A DNA stretch of 64,000 nucleotides from JADGGV01 sp035715725. Lineage in GTDB: Bacteria; Gemmatimonadota; Gemmatimonadetes; Longimicrobiales; RSA9. The stretch lies in contig DASTKT010000162.1 of assembly GCA_035715725.1 (NCBI GenBank), positions 1 through 64,000 of the forward strand. Direction: 5' to 3'. Under the pieces are notes generated by a model. The model saw nothing but the letters and a program-made list of their open reading frames with translations. It did not search any database and was not told where the DNA came from. Shown here one piece after another: positions 41,829 through 51,800 of this stretch (positions within the stretch are counted from its first letter, which is position 1; each line of letters begins with the position of its first letter). Position numbers and translations under genes: made by a program.

Positions 41829-42508
41829 GCTTCGCCCCCGACAGCGCCGTAACCCGGCCGACTGATGCGCCAAAGAGTGGCGCGCTCGGGCGCTCCGTTG
41901 GAACGAGCGTCCGATCTTCGAGCCGGACGGAACCGGCCGCGGCCCGAGCTCGTCGCCTGTGCGACGGGCGCCGGGATCAGCCGCCGGCGAAGCGGAGTCG
42001 AGCGGCGTTCGGTGCTACGGGCGCAATCAAGACGGCATCGCGCGGCGGCACGGCGGGCCCCGATCCGGCCGCGTGGAGGCGGTCGATCGAGAGTGCCGGC
42101 TCACGAGCGGGAGCCGGCGCGGTGCCGGTCGTGGAATCGCCGTGGTACATCGCCATCACGAGATTCGCAAGCAGGCGCTTGGCCCGATTCGGATCGGCGT
42201 ACGACAGGTTCACTGCGACCTCCAGCCCTCGCCGCGATGCGGCGCAGCGAGGTGAATCTACTGCCCGGTCCGGGCCGGTGCGCGTCGGCGACACACCGCC
42301 CGGGCGCCGAGGAATCGCCGGTTGCGCGGGCGGCCGGAGCGTGGCCGAGCGCGGATCCGGCGATCCGGTCATGTAACGCGCGAGCATGCCGAATCCGGAC
42401 GGCCCGGGATCGTGCGCCGCCGCTCACCGCGCCGCCGCCCCCGGCGACGCCTCGGGCGGCGGCATTCGCCGTCTGCCAGCTCCGTCCGGGGCGGCCGGCC
42501 CGGGAGTG

Positions 42509-43453
42509 CTACCGGGCCGCCCGGGCGGCGGCACGCGCCAACGCGGCGGCGCCTCTGGCCCCGTCGACGGGGCGCTCCATGACCGCCGTGGCGAACGGGA
42601 GGCGGCTCAGCTCGGCGCGCAGCCGGTCGCGGAGCGGCCCGCCGGGGGCGATGAGCCCGCCGGAGAACGCGACGTCCGCCGGTCCCGGCCAGGGTCCGAG
42701 GCGCTCGTACAGCGAGCGGACGTGCAGCGCGAGATCGGCGGTGGCACGATCGAGAATCCCCACCGCGACCGGATCGTTCCCGGCGGCGGCGAAGACGAGC
42801 GGCGCGAGCGCGCCGATGTCGGCCTTGCTGGCCTCGGCGGCCCAGGTGACGAGTCCGCGCGTGATCTCGACACCGGTGGCGCGGAGCACGGCGGGCGTGA
42901 GCGAGGTGGCGGGGCCGCGGCCGTCGTCGGCGTGGACGACGGCGTGGAGCGCGGCCAGGCCGATGGCGTAGCCGCTCCCCTCGTCGCCGAGGATCCAGCC
43001 CCAGCCGCCGACGCGGTCCGTGCGGCCGTCCGGTCCGCGGCCCCAGCCGATGGAGCCCGTGCCGGCGATGAGGAGGATGCCGGGCCCGTCGCCGAACGCA
43101 TCCTGGAGCGCGCACTGGGCGTCGGTGGTGACGACGACGCGCTCGGCGAGGCCGAGGCGCTCGAGCGCCTGCTCGAGCTGGGTGCGCTCCGGCTCGCGGC
43201 CGGCGCCAGTGATGGCGCAGCACAGGACGGCGGCGCGCTCCCCCACCCCGCCGGCCTCGGCGAGCGCGCGGCGGGCGATGTCGGCGACAATCCCGGCGGA
43301 GAGCTCCGGCTCCATGATCTGGACGATCGCGGTCTCCCCCGTCACGCGCGCCCGCTCGACGCCCGCGGCGTCGGTGACGAGCGCGGTCGTGCGGGTGGCG
43401 CCGCCGTCGATGCCGAGGAAGAGCGTCACGGCGGGCTCAACCCCGGCGGACAT
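42509..43453 (-). CDS. BadF/BcrA-type ATPase, N-acetylglucosamine/N-acetylmuramate kinase-like
   Basis: The 314-residue ASKHA-fold kinase has phosphate 1 motif LFLGIDGGATRTTALVTDAAG, phosphate 2 LLIAGTGSIGWG, the hallmark GGWGWILGDEGSGYAIG and the adenosine motif VAFSGGLIAPGGPLRDRL. Relatives include human NAGK and clostridial MurK, which phosphorylates both GlcNAc and MurNAc at position 6. Its place at the end of a transporter, deaminase and NagZ/NamZ island strongly supports an amino-sugar kinase role in the cytoplasm. The ATG overlaps the upstream symporter gene by 17 bp, so it is translationally coupled. Confidence 0.85.
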   Translation of the reverse strand: MSAGVEPAVTLFLGIDGGATRTTALVTDAAGVERARVTGETAIVQIMEPELSAGIVADIARRALAEAGGVGERAAVLCCAITGAGREPERTQLEQALERLGLAERVVVTTDAQCALQDAFGDGPGILLIAGTGSIGWGRGPDGRTDRVGGWGWILGDEGSGYAIGLAALHAVVHADDGRGPATSLTPAVLRATGVEITRGLVTWAAEASKADIGALAPLVFAAAGNDPVAVGILDRATADLALHVRSLYERLGPWPGPADVAFSGGLIAPGGPLRDRLRAELSRLPFATAVMERPVDGARGAAALARAAARAAR

Positions 43454-44930
43454 CCACGGGCGCGCCGCCGCGTACGGCCGCGCTCAGCGTGCCGACGCCG
43501 ACGGTGATGGCGGAGCCGATGAGGGAGAACCAGAGCGGGTCCACGAGCTTCGGGATGATCTGGAACTGCTGCGCCGCCCACCAGGCGCCCATGACGACGA
43601 TGGCGACGGCCATGCCGAGGATCGCATCGGGCTGGCGGGCGCGCTTCGAGAGCAGGCCGAGCAGGAAGCCGCCGAGCAGGCCGCCGTAGGTGAAGGACGC
43701 GATCTGGAGCGCGATGATGACGATGGGCGTGTCCTGCTTCATGAACTGGAAGAGGATCGCGCCGCCGACGAGGATGACGCCCCAGAGGAGCGTGAAGCGC
43801 CGGCCGGCGCGCATGAGGGCGTGCTCGTCGCCTACCTTGCCGGCGAGGGGCGCATAGATGTCGTGGGTGAGCGACGACGCGAGCGAGTTCAGCGCCGACG
43901 CCTCCGAGGACATGGCCACGGAGAAGATGCCGGCGATGACGATGCCGGAGACTCCGGCCGGGAGCCCCTCGAGGATGAAGCGCGGCAGCACCTCGTCGGC
44001 GGGGGCGAAGGGGCGGCCGTGGTAGAACGCGTACAGGCCGATGCCGACGAGGAGGAAGAGCGCGAACTGGCCCATGATCCAGACGCCGCTGGCCACGATC
44101 GCCTTGCGGGCGTCGCGGAGCGAGGGCGCGGCGAGCAGGCGCTGGACGATGAGGTGGTCGGCCCCGTGTGAGGCCATCGATAAGAACGCGCCGCCGACCG
44201 CGCCCGTGAAGAACCAGTTCGTGTTGGCGAAGCCGCCGTCGAGGTGCAGGACGCGGAGCTTGTGGGCCGGCGCGGCGGCGGCGACGAAGCCGTCCCAACC
44301 GCCGGGCACGAGCTCGAGCAGCACGAAGAGGGCGCCCAGCGCGCCGGCCAGGAAGATGAACATCTGGATGACGTCGACCCAGACCACGGCGCGCAGCCCG
44401 CCGTAGTAGGTGTAGACGAGGGTGACGACGCCGGTGATCAGGATCGCCCAGGTGTAGGGGAGCCCGGTGACGATCTTGATCGGGATCGCCGTGGCGAAGA
44501 GCCGCACGCTGGAGGCGAGCGCCCGCGTCACCATGAAGGTGATGGACGCGAAGCGGCGCGTGGATCCACCGAAGCGCCGCTCCAGGAGCTGGTAGGCGGT
44601 GGCGAAGTCGCCGCGGAAGTAGCCGGGCAGCAGCACGGCGGCGATGACGATGCGCCCCAGCAGGTAGCCGAACGTGAGCTGGAGCATCCACATGTCGGTC
44701 GTGTACGCCGTGGCCGGCACGCTGATGAACGTGAGGACGCTGGTCTCCGTGGCAACGACGGAGAAGCAGACGGCCCACCACGGGATGTTCCGGTCGGCGA
44801 GGAAGTAGTCGCGGGCGTCCTTCTGGCGGCGGCCGAGCCAGGTGCCGAACGCCGTGACGCCGATGACGTAGATGACGACGATGGCGATGTCGAGCCCCAG
44901 CAGCGCCCCCTGCGGCGCCGCCGGGTTCAC
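43437..44930 (-). CDS. Sodium:solute symporter (SSS family) 1
   Basis: The 497-residue membrane protein has about 13 hydrophobic segments. It shows the SSS features LGRRQKDARDYFLADRNIPWWAVCFSVVATETSVLTFISVPATAYTTDMW, GLRAVVWVDVIQMFIFLAGAL, LSMASHGADHLIVQRLLAAPSLRDARKAI and FSVAMSSEASALNSLASSLTHDIYAPL. It imports a sugar-type solute with sodium. The GTG start overlaps the deaminase/PIG-L stop as GTGA. By context its cargo is likely GlcNAc, MurNAc or a muropeptide sugar (inference). Confidence 0.93.
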   Translation of the reverse strand: MNPAAPQGALLGLDIAIVVIYVIGVTAFGTWLGRRQKDARDYFLADRNIPWWAVCFSVVATETSVLTFISVPATAYTTDMWMLQLTFGYLLGRIVIAAVLLPGYFRGDFATAYQLLERRFGGSTRRFASITFMVTRALASSVRLFATAIPIKIVTGLPYTWAILITGVVTLVYTYYGGLRAVVWVDVIQMFIFLAGALGALFVLLELVPGGWDGFVAAAAPAHKLRVLHLDGGFANTNWFFTGAVGGAFLSMASHGADHLIVQRLLAAPSLRDARKAIVASGVWIMGQFALFLLVGIGLYAFYHGRPFAPADEVLPRFILEGLPAGVSGIVIAGIFSVAMSSEASALNSLASSLTHDIYAPLAGKVGDEHALMRAGRRFTLLWGVILVGGAILFQFMKQDTPIVIIALQIASFTYGGLLGGFLLGLLSKRARQPDAILGMAVAIVVMGAWWAAQQFQIIPKLVDPLWFSLIGSAITVGVGTLSAAVRGGAPVDVRRG

Positions 44931-46912
44931 CGGACCCCCGCGGTGAAGGCGGTCTGGCCCCCGACCTCGCCGGGCTCCTGGCCGGCGGGCGGGGGCACGG
45001 GCTCCGTGCCCAGCTCGCTCGTCGGGATCGTCTCGGGCTCGAGGGGCTTGCCGTCTCGGCGGACCACGTAGGCCTCCATGGCGAAATACTCGGGGAGACC
45101 AAGGCGATCGACGATGGCCGCCGTGCCCTGGTTGCGTTCCTCGACGCGCTGCCAGAACTCGCGCTCGTCGAGTCCCGGGAATGGCGCCTTGTCCTTCTGA
45201 CTCTGGTGCTTGAAGATGGCGAGCACCTTGAGGTTCAGCTCGTCCTCGGAGAGCGGGACGAGCACGTCCGCCTCCGCCACGGGCCACTCCTGCCACGCGC
45301 CGCGGTAGTACCACACCTCGGGCGCCGCGCCCTCGTAGCGCTCGAGCGCCTGGTGGATCGCCTGCATGCACATGCGGTGCGTACCGTGGGGATCCGAGAG
45401 GTCGCCGGCCACGAAGATCATCTCCGGGCGCTGCTCCTCGAGCAGATCGAGGATGATCGCGACGTCGCCGGGGCCGATCGGGTCCTTCTTGACCTTGCCC
45501 GTCTGGTAGAACGGCAGGTTGAGGAAGCGGGCCTGCTCGCGGCCCATGCCGAACGTCTGGATCCCCGAGACCGCCTCGGCCTCGCGGATGATGCGCTTGA
45601 TCTCGAGGACCTCGGGGGAATCGACGTCGCCCGGGCGCTTCAGGTCGAGGAACGCCTCGACCTGGTCGAGCCGGTCGACGGTGTCCTTGCGCGCGCCGTC
45701 GAACGTGCCGGCGTGGCGGCGCAGGAAGTCGAGGTAGCGGCGCACCTCGTGATCGAAGACGGCGATGTTGCCGGACGTCTGGTAGGCGACGACGATGTCG
45801 TTCTCGTTCTGGTGCAGCTTGTTGAGCATGCCGCCCATGGAGATGACGTCGTCGTCCGGGTGCGGCGAGAAGACGATGATGCGCTTGCCGCGCGGCAGCT
45901 TGCTCTTGCCGCGGATCTTGGAGATGAGCGCGTTGAAGACCTCGCCGTTGAGCGGCCCGGCGGAGCCGTAGCGGGCAAGGAGCGAGCTGAGGTGGTGCTC
46001 GCGGTAGTCGAGCGTGTCGAGCTTGAGCACCGATTTCTGCGTGACCTCGCTCAGCCAGATCACGGCCTGGATCTCGAGCTGGCGGGTCCAGCGCACCTCG
46101 CCGACGACCCACGGCGTCTTGATGCGCGTCAGTTCGGCCGCGGCGGGGCCGTCGACGTAGAACGTGGCGTTCGGGTGCTGCTGCAGGTAGGTCGCCGCGA
46201 CCTCGTGGCTGATCGGCCCCTCGACCGCGCGGCGGATGATCGGCGCCTTGTGCTCGCCGGTGGCGATGAGCGCGATCTCTCGCGCCTCCATGATCGTGGC
46301 CACGCCCATCGTGATGGCCTCGACCGGCACGTTCTCCTCGCCAAAGAAGTCGGCCGCCGCGTCCTTGCGCGTGATCGTGTCGAGGGCGACGAGGCGGGTG
46401 CGGGACTCGCGCCCGGAGCCCGGCTCGTTGAAGCCGATGTGCCCCGTCTTGCCGATGCCGAGGATCTGGTAGTCGATGCCGCCGACCCTGCGGATCTCGT
46501 CCTCGTAGCGGTGGCAGTAGGCGTCGACCTCCTCGCGCGGGATGTCGCCCCGCGGGATGTGCACGTTCTCCGGCGGGATGTTCACGTGCTCGAAGAGGTT
46601 CTCCCACATGAACCGGTTGTAGCTGTGGATGCTGCCCGGGTCCATCGGGTAGTACTCGTCGAGGTTGAACGTCACGACGTTGGAGAAGTCGAGCCCCTGC
46701 TCGCGGTGCAGCCGGATCAGCTCGCGGTAGACGCCGATGGGCGTGGAGCCGGTGGCGAGGCCGAGCACGGCCGGCTCGCCGGCGGCGTTCTTCCGCCGGA
46801 TGAGCGCGGCGATGCGGTCCGCCACGAGGCGGGCGATGTCGTCGTAATCCTGCACGATCACGACCGGGACTCGCTCCCGCTGGGTCGTGAGAGTCGTGGA
46901 TGCGGTGGCCAT
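44927..46912 (-). CDS. Glucosamine-6-phosphate deaminase fused to a PIG-L/LmbE deacetylase domain
   Basis: A 661-residue two-domain protein. Residues about 15-280 are NagB-like: VLGLATGSTPIGVYRELIR, VTFNLDEYYPMDPGSIHSYNRFMWENLF and LGIGKTGHIGFNEPGS. The E. coli triad Asp141 is Thr here (GKTGHIGFNEP), a difference I associate with this fused subfamily. Residues about 360-620 are PIG-L-like, with FSPHPDDDVISMGGML (zinc HPDD) and DPHGTHRMCMQAI. The deaminase makes fructose-6-phosphate and ammonia; the second domain may remove the acetyl group, so one protein could replace separate NagA and NagB (inference). About 660 residues is usual for this fusion in Bacteroidetes-type genomes. Confidence 0.9.
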   Translation of the reverse strand: MATASTTLTTQRERVPVVIVQDYDDIARLVADRIAALIRRKNAAGEPAVLGLATGSTPIGVYRELIRLHREQGLDFSNVVTFNLDEYYPMDPGSIHSYNRFMWENLFEHVNIPPENVHIPRGDIPREEVDAYCHRYEDEIRRVGGIDYQILGIGKTGHIGFNEPGSGRESRTRLVALDTITRKDAAADFFGEENVPVEAITMGVATIMEAREIALIATGEHKAPIIRRAVEGPISHEVAATYLQQHPNATFYVDGPAAAELTRIKTPWVVGEVRWTRQLEIQAVIWLSEVTQKSVLKLDTLDYREHHLSSLLARYGSAGPLNGEVFNALISKIRGKSKLPRGKRIIVFSPHPDDDVISMGGMLNKLHQNENDIVVAYQTSGNIAVFDHEVRRYLDFLRRHAGTFDGARKDTVDRLDQVEAFLDLKRPGDVDSPEVLEIKRIIREAEAVSGIQTFGMGREQARFLNLPFYQTGKVKKDPIGPGDVAIILDLLEEQRPEMIFVAGDLSDPHGTHRMCMQAIHQALERYEGAAPEVWYYRGAWQEWPVAEADVLVPLSEDELNLKVLAIFKHQSQKDKAPFPGLDEREFWQRVEERNQGTAAIVDRLGLPEYFAMEAYVVRRDGKPLEPETIPTSELGTEPVPPPAGQEPGEVGGQTAFTAGVR

Positions 46913-46932
46913 GGTATTCGTGGCTGCGGGTT

Positions 46933-48768
46933 TCAGGTCCTGGCCGACGTGGCCTCGGCCAGGCGCCGGTCCTCGGCGCCGGCCGCGCCGCGGCGGATTT
47001 CCTCCTGCTCGGTCTCGCGCATGTTCCGGGCGATCAGCACGAACGCGGCGACGCCGACGGCCAGCATGACGAGGCCGACGGCGGTGTAGCCGAACACGAC
47101 CTTGCCGATGCCGAAGAGCGTGGCGTAGACCGCGACGATGCCGGCGCCCCAGTTGACCCACGCCTTGGCGCCGCCAGGGATCGCCTCGCGGCCGTAGCCG
47201 AGGTGCTGGGAGACGGCGGCCCAGCCCGGGCCGCCGGGGCGGACGCGGCGGTAGAACGCCTCGAGCACCTCCTGCGGCTCGGGGCGGGTCAGGAACGTCA
47301 CGGCGATCCAGACGATCGTCGTCGCGGCGACCGTGACGAGCATGATGGTGGCGTCGGCGTTCGGGTCGCCGGGCGCGAAGCGGCCGGGCACGACCGCGGT
47401 GGCTATGCTCGAGACGACGAGTGACGTGATCATGGCGCTGATCTCCGACCAGGCGTTCACGCGCCACCAGTACCAGCGGAGCATGAGCACGAGGCCGGTG
47501 CCGGCGCCGAGCGCCAGCAGGAACTTCCACGCCTGCTCGACGGACGTGAGCTGCCAGGTGACGAAGCAGGAGGCCAGGAACAGGAAGATCGTGGCCCAGC
47601 GCGACACGGTGACGTAGTGCTGCTCGGTCTCGTTCTTCTTCAGGAAGCGACGGTAGAAGTCGTTGACCAGGTACGACGCGCCCCAGTTGAGCTGGGTGCC
47701 GACCGTCGACATGTACGCGGCGGCGAAGCCGGCGAGCATGAAGCCGCGCCACGGCGTGGGGAGCAGGTCGACGAACGCGTGGACGTAGCCGGCCTCCTTG
47801 TCCTGCAGGTTCGGGTAGAGGATGACCGTGGCCAGGCCGGTGACGATCCACGGCCAGGGACGCAGCGCGTAGTGGGCGACCTGGAAGAACAGCGTCGCCA
47901 GCACGCCGTCGCGCTCGGTCTTCGCGGAGAAGATGCGCTGCGCGACGTAGCCGCCGCCGCCGGGCTCGGCGCCGGGGTACCACGCGGCCCACCACTGCAC
48001 GAACAGGAACGTGCCCAGCGCCATGAGCGGCATCCATGGGTAGGCGTGGATGCCGTCCGTGCCGAGATGCACCGGGAGCACGGAGAGCGCCGCGGTCTCG
48101 CTGCCGAAATGGGTGACCAGCTTCTGCTTGAACGCGGTCATCCCGCCGACGGCGTCCACGGCGAAGACGGCGAGCACGATGACGGCGGTCATCTTGATGA
48201 CGAACTGGACCAGGTCGGTCCAGAGCACGGCCCACATCCCGGCGGCGACCGAGTACGCCACGGTGATGACGAAGCAGATGCCGACGGCCAGGATCGGCGA
48301 GACGCCGAGCGAGATCGACAGGATCTTGATCATCGCGCGGGTGACCCAGCCGAGGATGATCAGGTTGATCGGGATCGCGAGGTAGAGGGCGCGGAAGCCG
48401 CGCAGCACGGCGGCGGGCGTGCCGCTGTAGCGGATCTCGGCGAACTCGACGTCGGTCATAACGTGGGCGCGCCGCCAGAGCCGCGCGAACAGGAACACCG
48501 TGAGCATCCCGCTCATCACGAAGTTCCACCACAGCCAGTTGCCCGCGACGCCGTGGCTGGCCACGAGCCCGGTGACGACGAGCGGCGTGTCGGCCGCGAA
48601 CGTGGTGGCGACCATGGAGGCGCCCGCCAGCCACCAGCTCACCTGCCGGCCCGAGATGAAGTACTCGGTCAGGCTCTCGCCGCCCCGCTTCGTGAAGTAC
48701 AGGCCGATGACCGCCGTGAAGACGAAGTACGCGGCGACGATGGCCCAGTCGATGGCGGTGAGGGTCAT
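46933..48768 (-). CDS. Sodium:solute symporter (SSS family) 2
   Basis: The 611-residue, many-spanning membrane protein starts MTLTAIDWAIVAAYFVFTAVIGLYFTKRGGESLTEYFISGRQVSWWLAGASMVATTFAADTPL. It continues with AAGMWAVLWTDLVQFVIKMTAVIVL, GGGGYVAQRIFSAKTERDGVLATLF and AYMSTVGTQLNWGASYLVNDFYRRFLKKNETE. It is longer than symporter 1 and of another SSS subgroup, so the two probably carry different cargo. The ATG at 48768 follows GGGAAGACCT. It sits 20 bp before the deaminase gene in the same direction. Confidence 0.93.
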   Translation of the reverse strand: MTLTAIDWAIVAAYFVFTAVIGLYFTKRGGESLTEYFISGRQVSWWLAGASMVATTFAADTPLVVTGLVASHGVAGNWLWWNFVMSGMLTVFLFARLWRRAHVMTDVEFAEIRYSGTPAAVLRGFRALYLAIPINLIILGWVTRAMIKILSISLGVSPILAVGICFVITVAYSVAAGMWAVLWTDLVQFVIKMTAVIVLAVFAVDAVGGMTAFKQKLVTHFGSETAALSVLPVHLGTDGIHAYPWMPLMALGTFLFVQWWAAWYPGAEPGGGGYVAQRIFSAKTERDGVLATLFFQVAHYALRPWPWIVTGLATVILYPNLQDKEAGYVHAFVDLLPTPWRGFMLAGFAAAYMSTVGTQLNWGASYLVNDFYRRFLKKNETEQHYVTVSRWATIFLFLASCFVTWQLTSVEQAWKFLLALGAGTGLVLMLRWYWWRVNAWSEISAMITSLVVSSIATAVVPGRFAPGDPNADATIMLVTVAATTIVWIAVTFLTRPEPQEVLEAFYRRVRPGGPGWAAVSQHLGYGREAIPGGAKAWVNWGAGIVAVYATLFGIGKVVFGYTAVGLVMLAVGVAAFVLIARNMRETEQEEIRRGAAGAEDRRLAEATSART

Positions 48769-48808
48769 AGGTCTTCCCGTGCTGGGGGTTGGCTGGGAGG
48801 GATCGGCC

Positions 48809-51800
48809 TCATTCCTCTCCTCCGTGGTCCCGCGATACAACATCCACCCGCTTCTCCACCCTTACATCGGTGATCGCGCGCTGCACGGCGTCGGCGACGG
48901 CGCGCCGGAGCGGCGCGATCCTCGGGTTGTCGCGCGTCGGGTTGACGCGGTTCGTGAGCAGGACGAGGAACAGGTCGCGCTCCGGGTCGATCCAGATGCT
49001 GGTGCCGGTGAAGCCGGTGTGGCCGAAGGAGCGGGCGGAGAAGTAGTCGCCGGCGCTCGAGCGGGGCGAGGGCGTGTCCCAGCCGAGCGCGCGGCTCGAG
49101 GCGGCGTCCGCGCGCGCGGTGAACGCGGCCACGGTCGACGGCTTCACGATCCGGACGTCGCGGTAGAACCCGCCGTTCAGCAGCATCTGCGCGAAGACGG
49201 CGAGGTCCCGGGCGGAGGAGAAGAGCCCCGCGTGCCCCGCGACGCCGCCGAGGGCGCAGGCGTTCTCGTCGTGCACGATGCCGTGCACGTGGCGGTGGCG
49301 GTAGATGGTGTCGACCTCGGTGGGCGCGATGCGGCGGAGGAGCGAGTCTCCCGCCGCGTAGGCCGCGGTGCAGTCGGCATCCCCGGAGGGCGACGGCCGC
49401 GCTCCCCGCCGGTCCTTCGACTTCGCCGTGCCTCGCGCCGCGAGCGGCGTGTACCCCGTGTCGCGCAGCCTGAGGGGGCCGAATACGCGCTCCTCCAGGA
49501 AACGGTCGAGCGTCGTGCCGCTGACCCGCTCGACGATCAGGCCGGTGAGGATCAGCCCGAGGTCGCTGTAGACCGTCCGGGTGCCCGGCTCGTACTCGAG
49601 CGGCGTCGTGCCGATGCGCTTGAGGTACGCCTCGCGCCCGCGCAGCTCGCGCCAGAGCGGGAGGAACGGCGGCAGCCCGGCGTCGTGCATGAGGAGCTGG
49701 CGGACGGTGACCGCGAGCTTCGCAGGCGACCCCTGCCACTCCGGTAGGTAGCGGGCGACGGGGGCGTCGAGGTCGAGCAACCCATCCTCGCTCAGGACCA
49801 TGACCGCGGTCGTGGTGCCGATCACCTTGCTGAGCGAGGCCAGGTCGTAGAGCGTCGAGTCGCTGGCGGCGGGCGAGCCGGCGGCGTAGTCGAGCGCGCC
49901 GTAGCCGCGGAGCCGGACGAGCTTGCCGTGTCGCCCGACCGCGAGCGCGGCGCCAGGTGTGACCCGGTCGGCCACGGCGCGCGCGACGATCGAGTCCACG
50001 GCCGCGAGCGCGCGCGGGTCCATTCCCACCTCGGTCGGCTCCGCCATCCCGAGCGTGTAACCGATGGCCGCCTTTGGGGTTCCCGAGCCGAGCGGGGCGC
50101 CGGGGAGCGGCACGGGCAGGCGCCCGGCGATCGGCGCCAGCCCGGCGAGCGCGGCGGCGACGGCCCGCTGCGCCGGCTCGCCCCGCGGCTGCCAGGCGAG
50201 GAGATAGGTGCCGAGGCCCTCGAGCGCCGCGGTGCCGTAGGGGTCGCCGAAGGAGACGCCGACGACGGGGCGGCCCGCGGCGCGGACGCGGCGCCACGCC
50301 TCGACGACGCGGTCGGGGAGGCGCAGGAACCCCTGCCCGCTGACGGGCGCGTAGAAGGTGGCGAAGACGACGGCGTCGGCGCGGGCGGCGCGAGCGACGG
50401 CCGAGTCGACCTCGGCGGGCGTGGACGCCTCCGACAGGCGCGAGGCCTCGGCGCGGCCGTAGATGCGGGTCAGCTCGGCCTGGAGCGCGCGCCCGGCGTT
50501 CAGCTCCGTCGGCGCCGCGAACGTCAGGAGCGCGACCGAGCGGACGGAGCGGGGATCGAGCGGCAGCACGCCGGCGGAATCGCGCACGAGCGTGATGGAG
50601 CGGCGGGCCAGGTCGTCGGCGATGCGGCGGTGCTCCGCCGAGCCGACGATGCGCGCCACGGAGTCGGGGTCGACCGCGCGTCGCCACGGCAGGCCGAGCC
50701 GCGCCTTCGCGGCCAGGATGCGGCGGACCGAGGCATCGATCCGCTCGGCCGGGATGCGGCCCGCGCGGACGGCGGCGACGATGGCATCCCGTGCCGCGGC
50801 GACGTCCGGCGGCCCGAGCACGACGTCGGCCCCGGCCTGCACGGCCCAGACGGCGAGCTCCCCGGGCGAGTAGCCGGGCAGGTTGCGCAGCGCGCCCATG
50901 GTCATCGCGTCGGTGATGACGAGGCCGTCGTATCCGAGCTCACGGCGGAGCAGCGTCTGGCCGATCTCGGGCGCGACGGTGGCGGGCACCGGCTTGCCGC
51001 CGGTGAGCGCGGGGATGGCGAGGTGGCCGACCATGACGGCGTCGGTGCCGGCGCCGAGCGCGGCACGGAACGGCACCAGCTCGAGCAAGTCGAGGCGCTC
51101 GCGGCCGACGCGCAGGACCGGCAGGTCGACGTGGGAGTCCACGCCGGTGTCGCCATGGCCGGGGAAGTGCTTGACGGCCGTGAGCGCGCGGCCGTCGTGC
51201 GCGCCGCGGACGAACGCGGCGACGAGGCGCGCGACCGCCCGCGGGTCCGCGCCGTAGCTGCGCACGTTGACGATCGGGTTCGTCGGCTCGGTGTTCACGT
51301 CGGCGACCGGGGCGAACACCCAGTTGATGCCGACGGCCCGGGACTCCAGCGCGGTCAGCCGGCCGGCGGCGAAGGCCGCGGCGGTGTCGCCGATGGCGCC
51401 GATTCCCATGTTGTACGGCAGGATCGTCCCGCCGCCGCCCTCCACGAGGTATGGCAGATACGTCGGGGTCCAGAGGCGCATGCCGGGGCCGTACTCGACG
51501 TCGGCGCCGACGAGGAGCGGCACCTTCGCCAGCGCCTGGAGCGCGTTCGTCTTGAGCGCGATCTCCGGGGGCGAGCCGATGCTGATGGCGACGCCGCCGA
51601 CGCCGAGATCCTGCACCTCGTGCGCGATCGCGCGGAAGTCGGGGCTGGCCAGGCTGGAGAAATCGCCCCAGACGCGGCCCATCAGCATCTGCCCGACGCG
51701 CTCCTCGAGCGAGAGGCCGGCGAGCGTCTGCTCGACCCAGGCTGCGGCGGCGCGGGGGCTCGGCGGTGCGGCGGCGCCGGTGCGTCCGCGTGGCGCGCAG

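Larger units (their letters stand above)
41312..42508. other. 1.2-kb gene-poor region upstream of susC
   Basis: It holds a long leader for susC, a promoter candidate (41728-41756) and two tandem hairpins (41771-41828). A minus-strand frame at 41977-42387 contains a protein-like stretch (LEVAVNLSYADPNRAKRLLANLVMAMYHG) that faintly recalls polysaccharide co-polymerase (Wzz) sequences. It could be a decayed remnant. There is no ribosome-binding site, recognisable start or full domain, so I do not call a gene. Confidence 0.4.
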
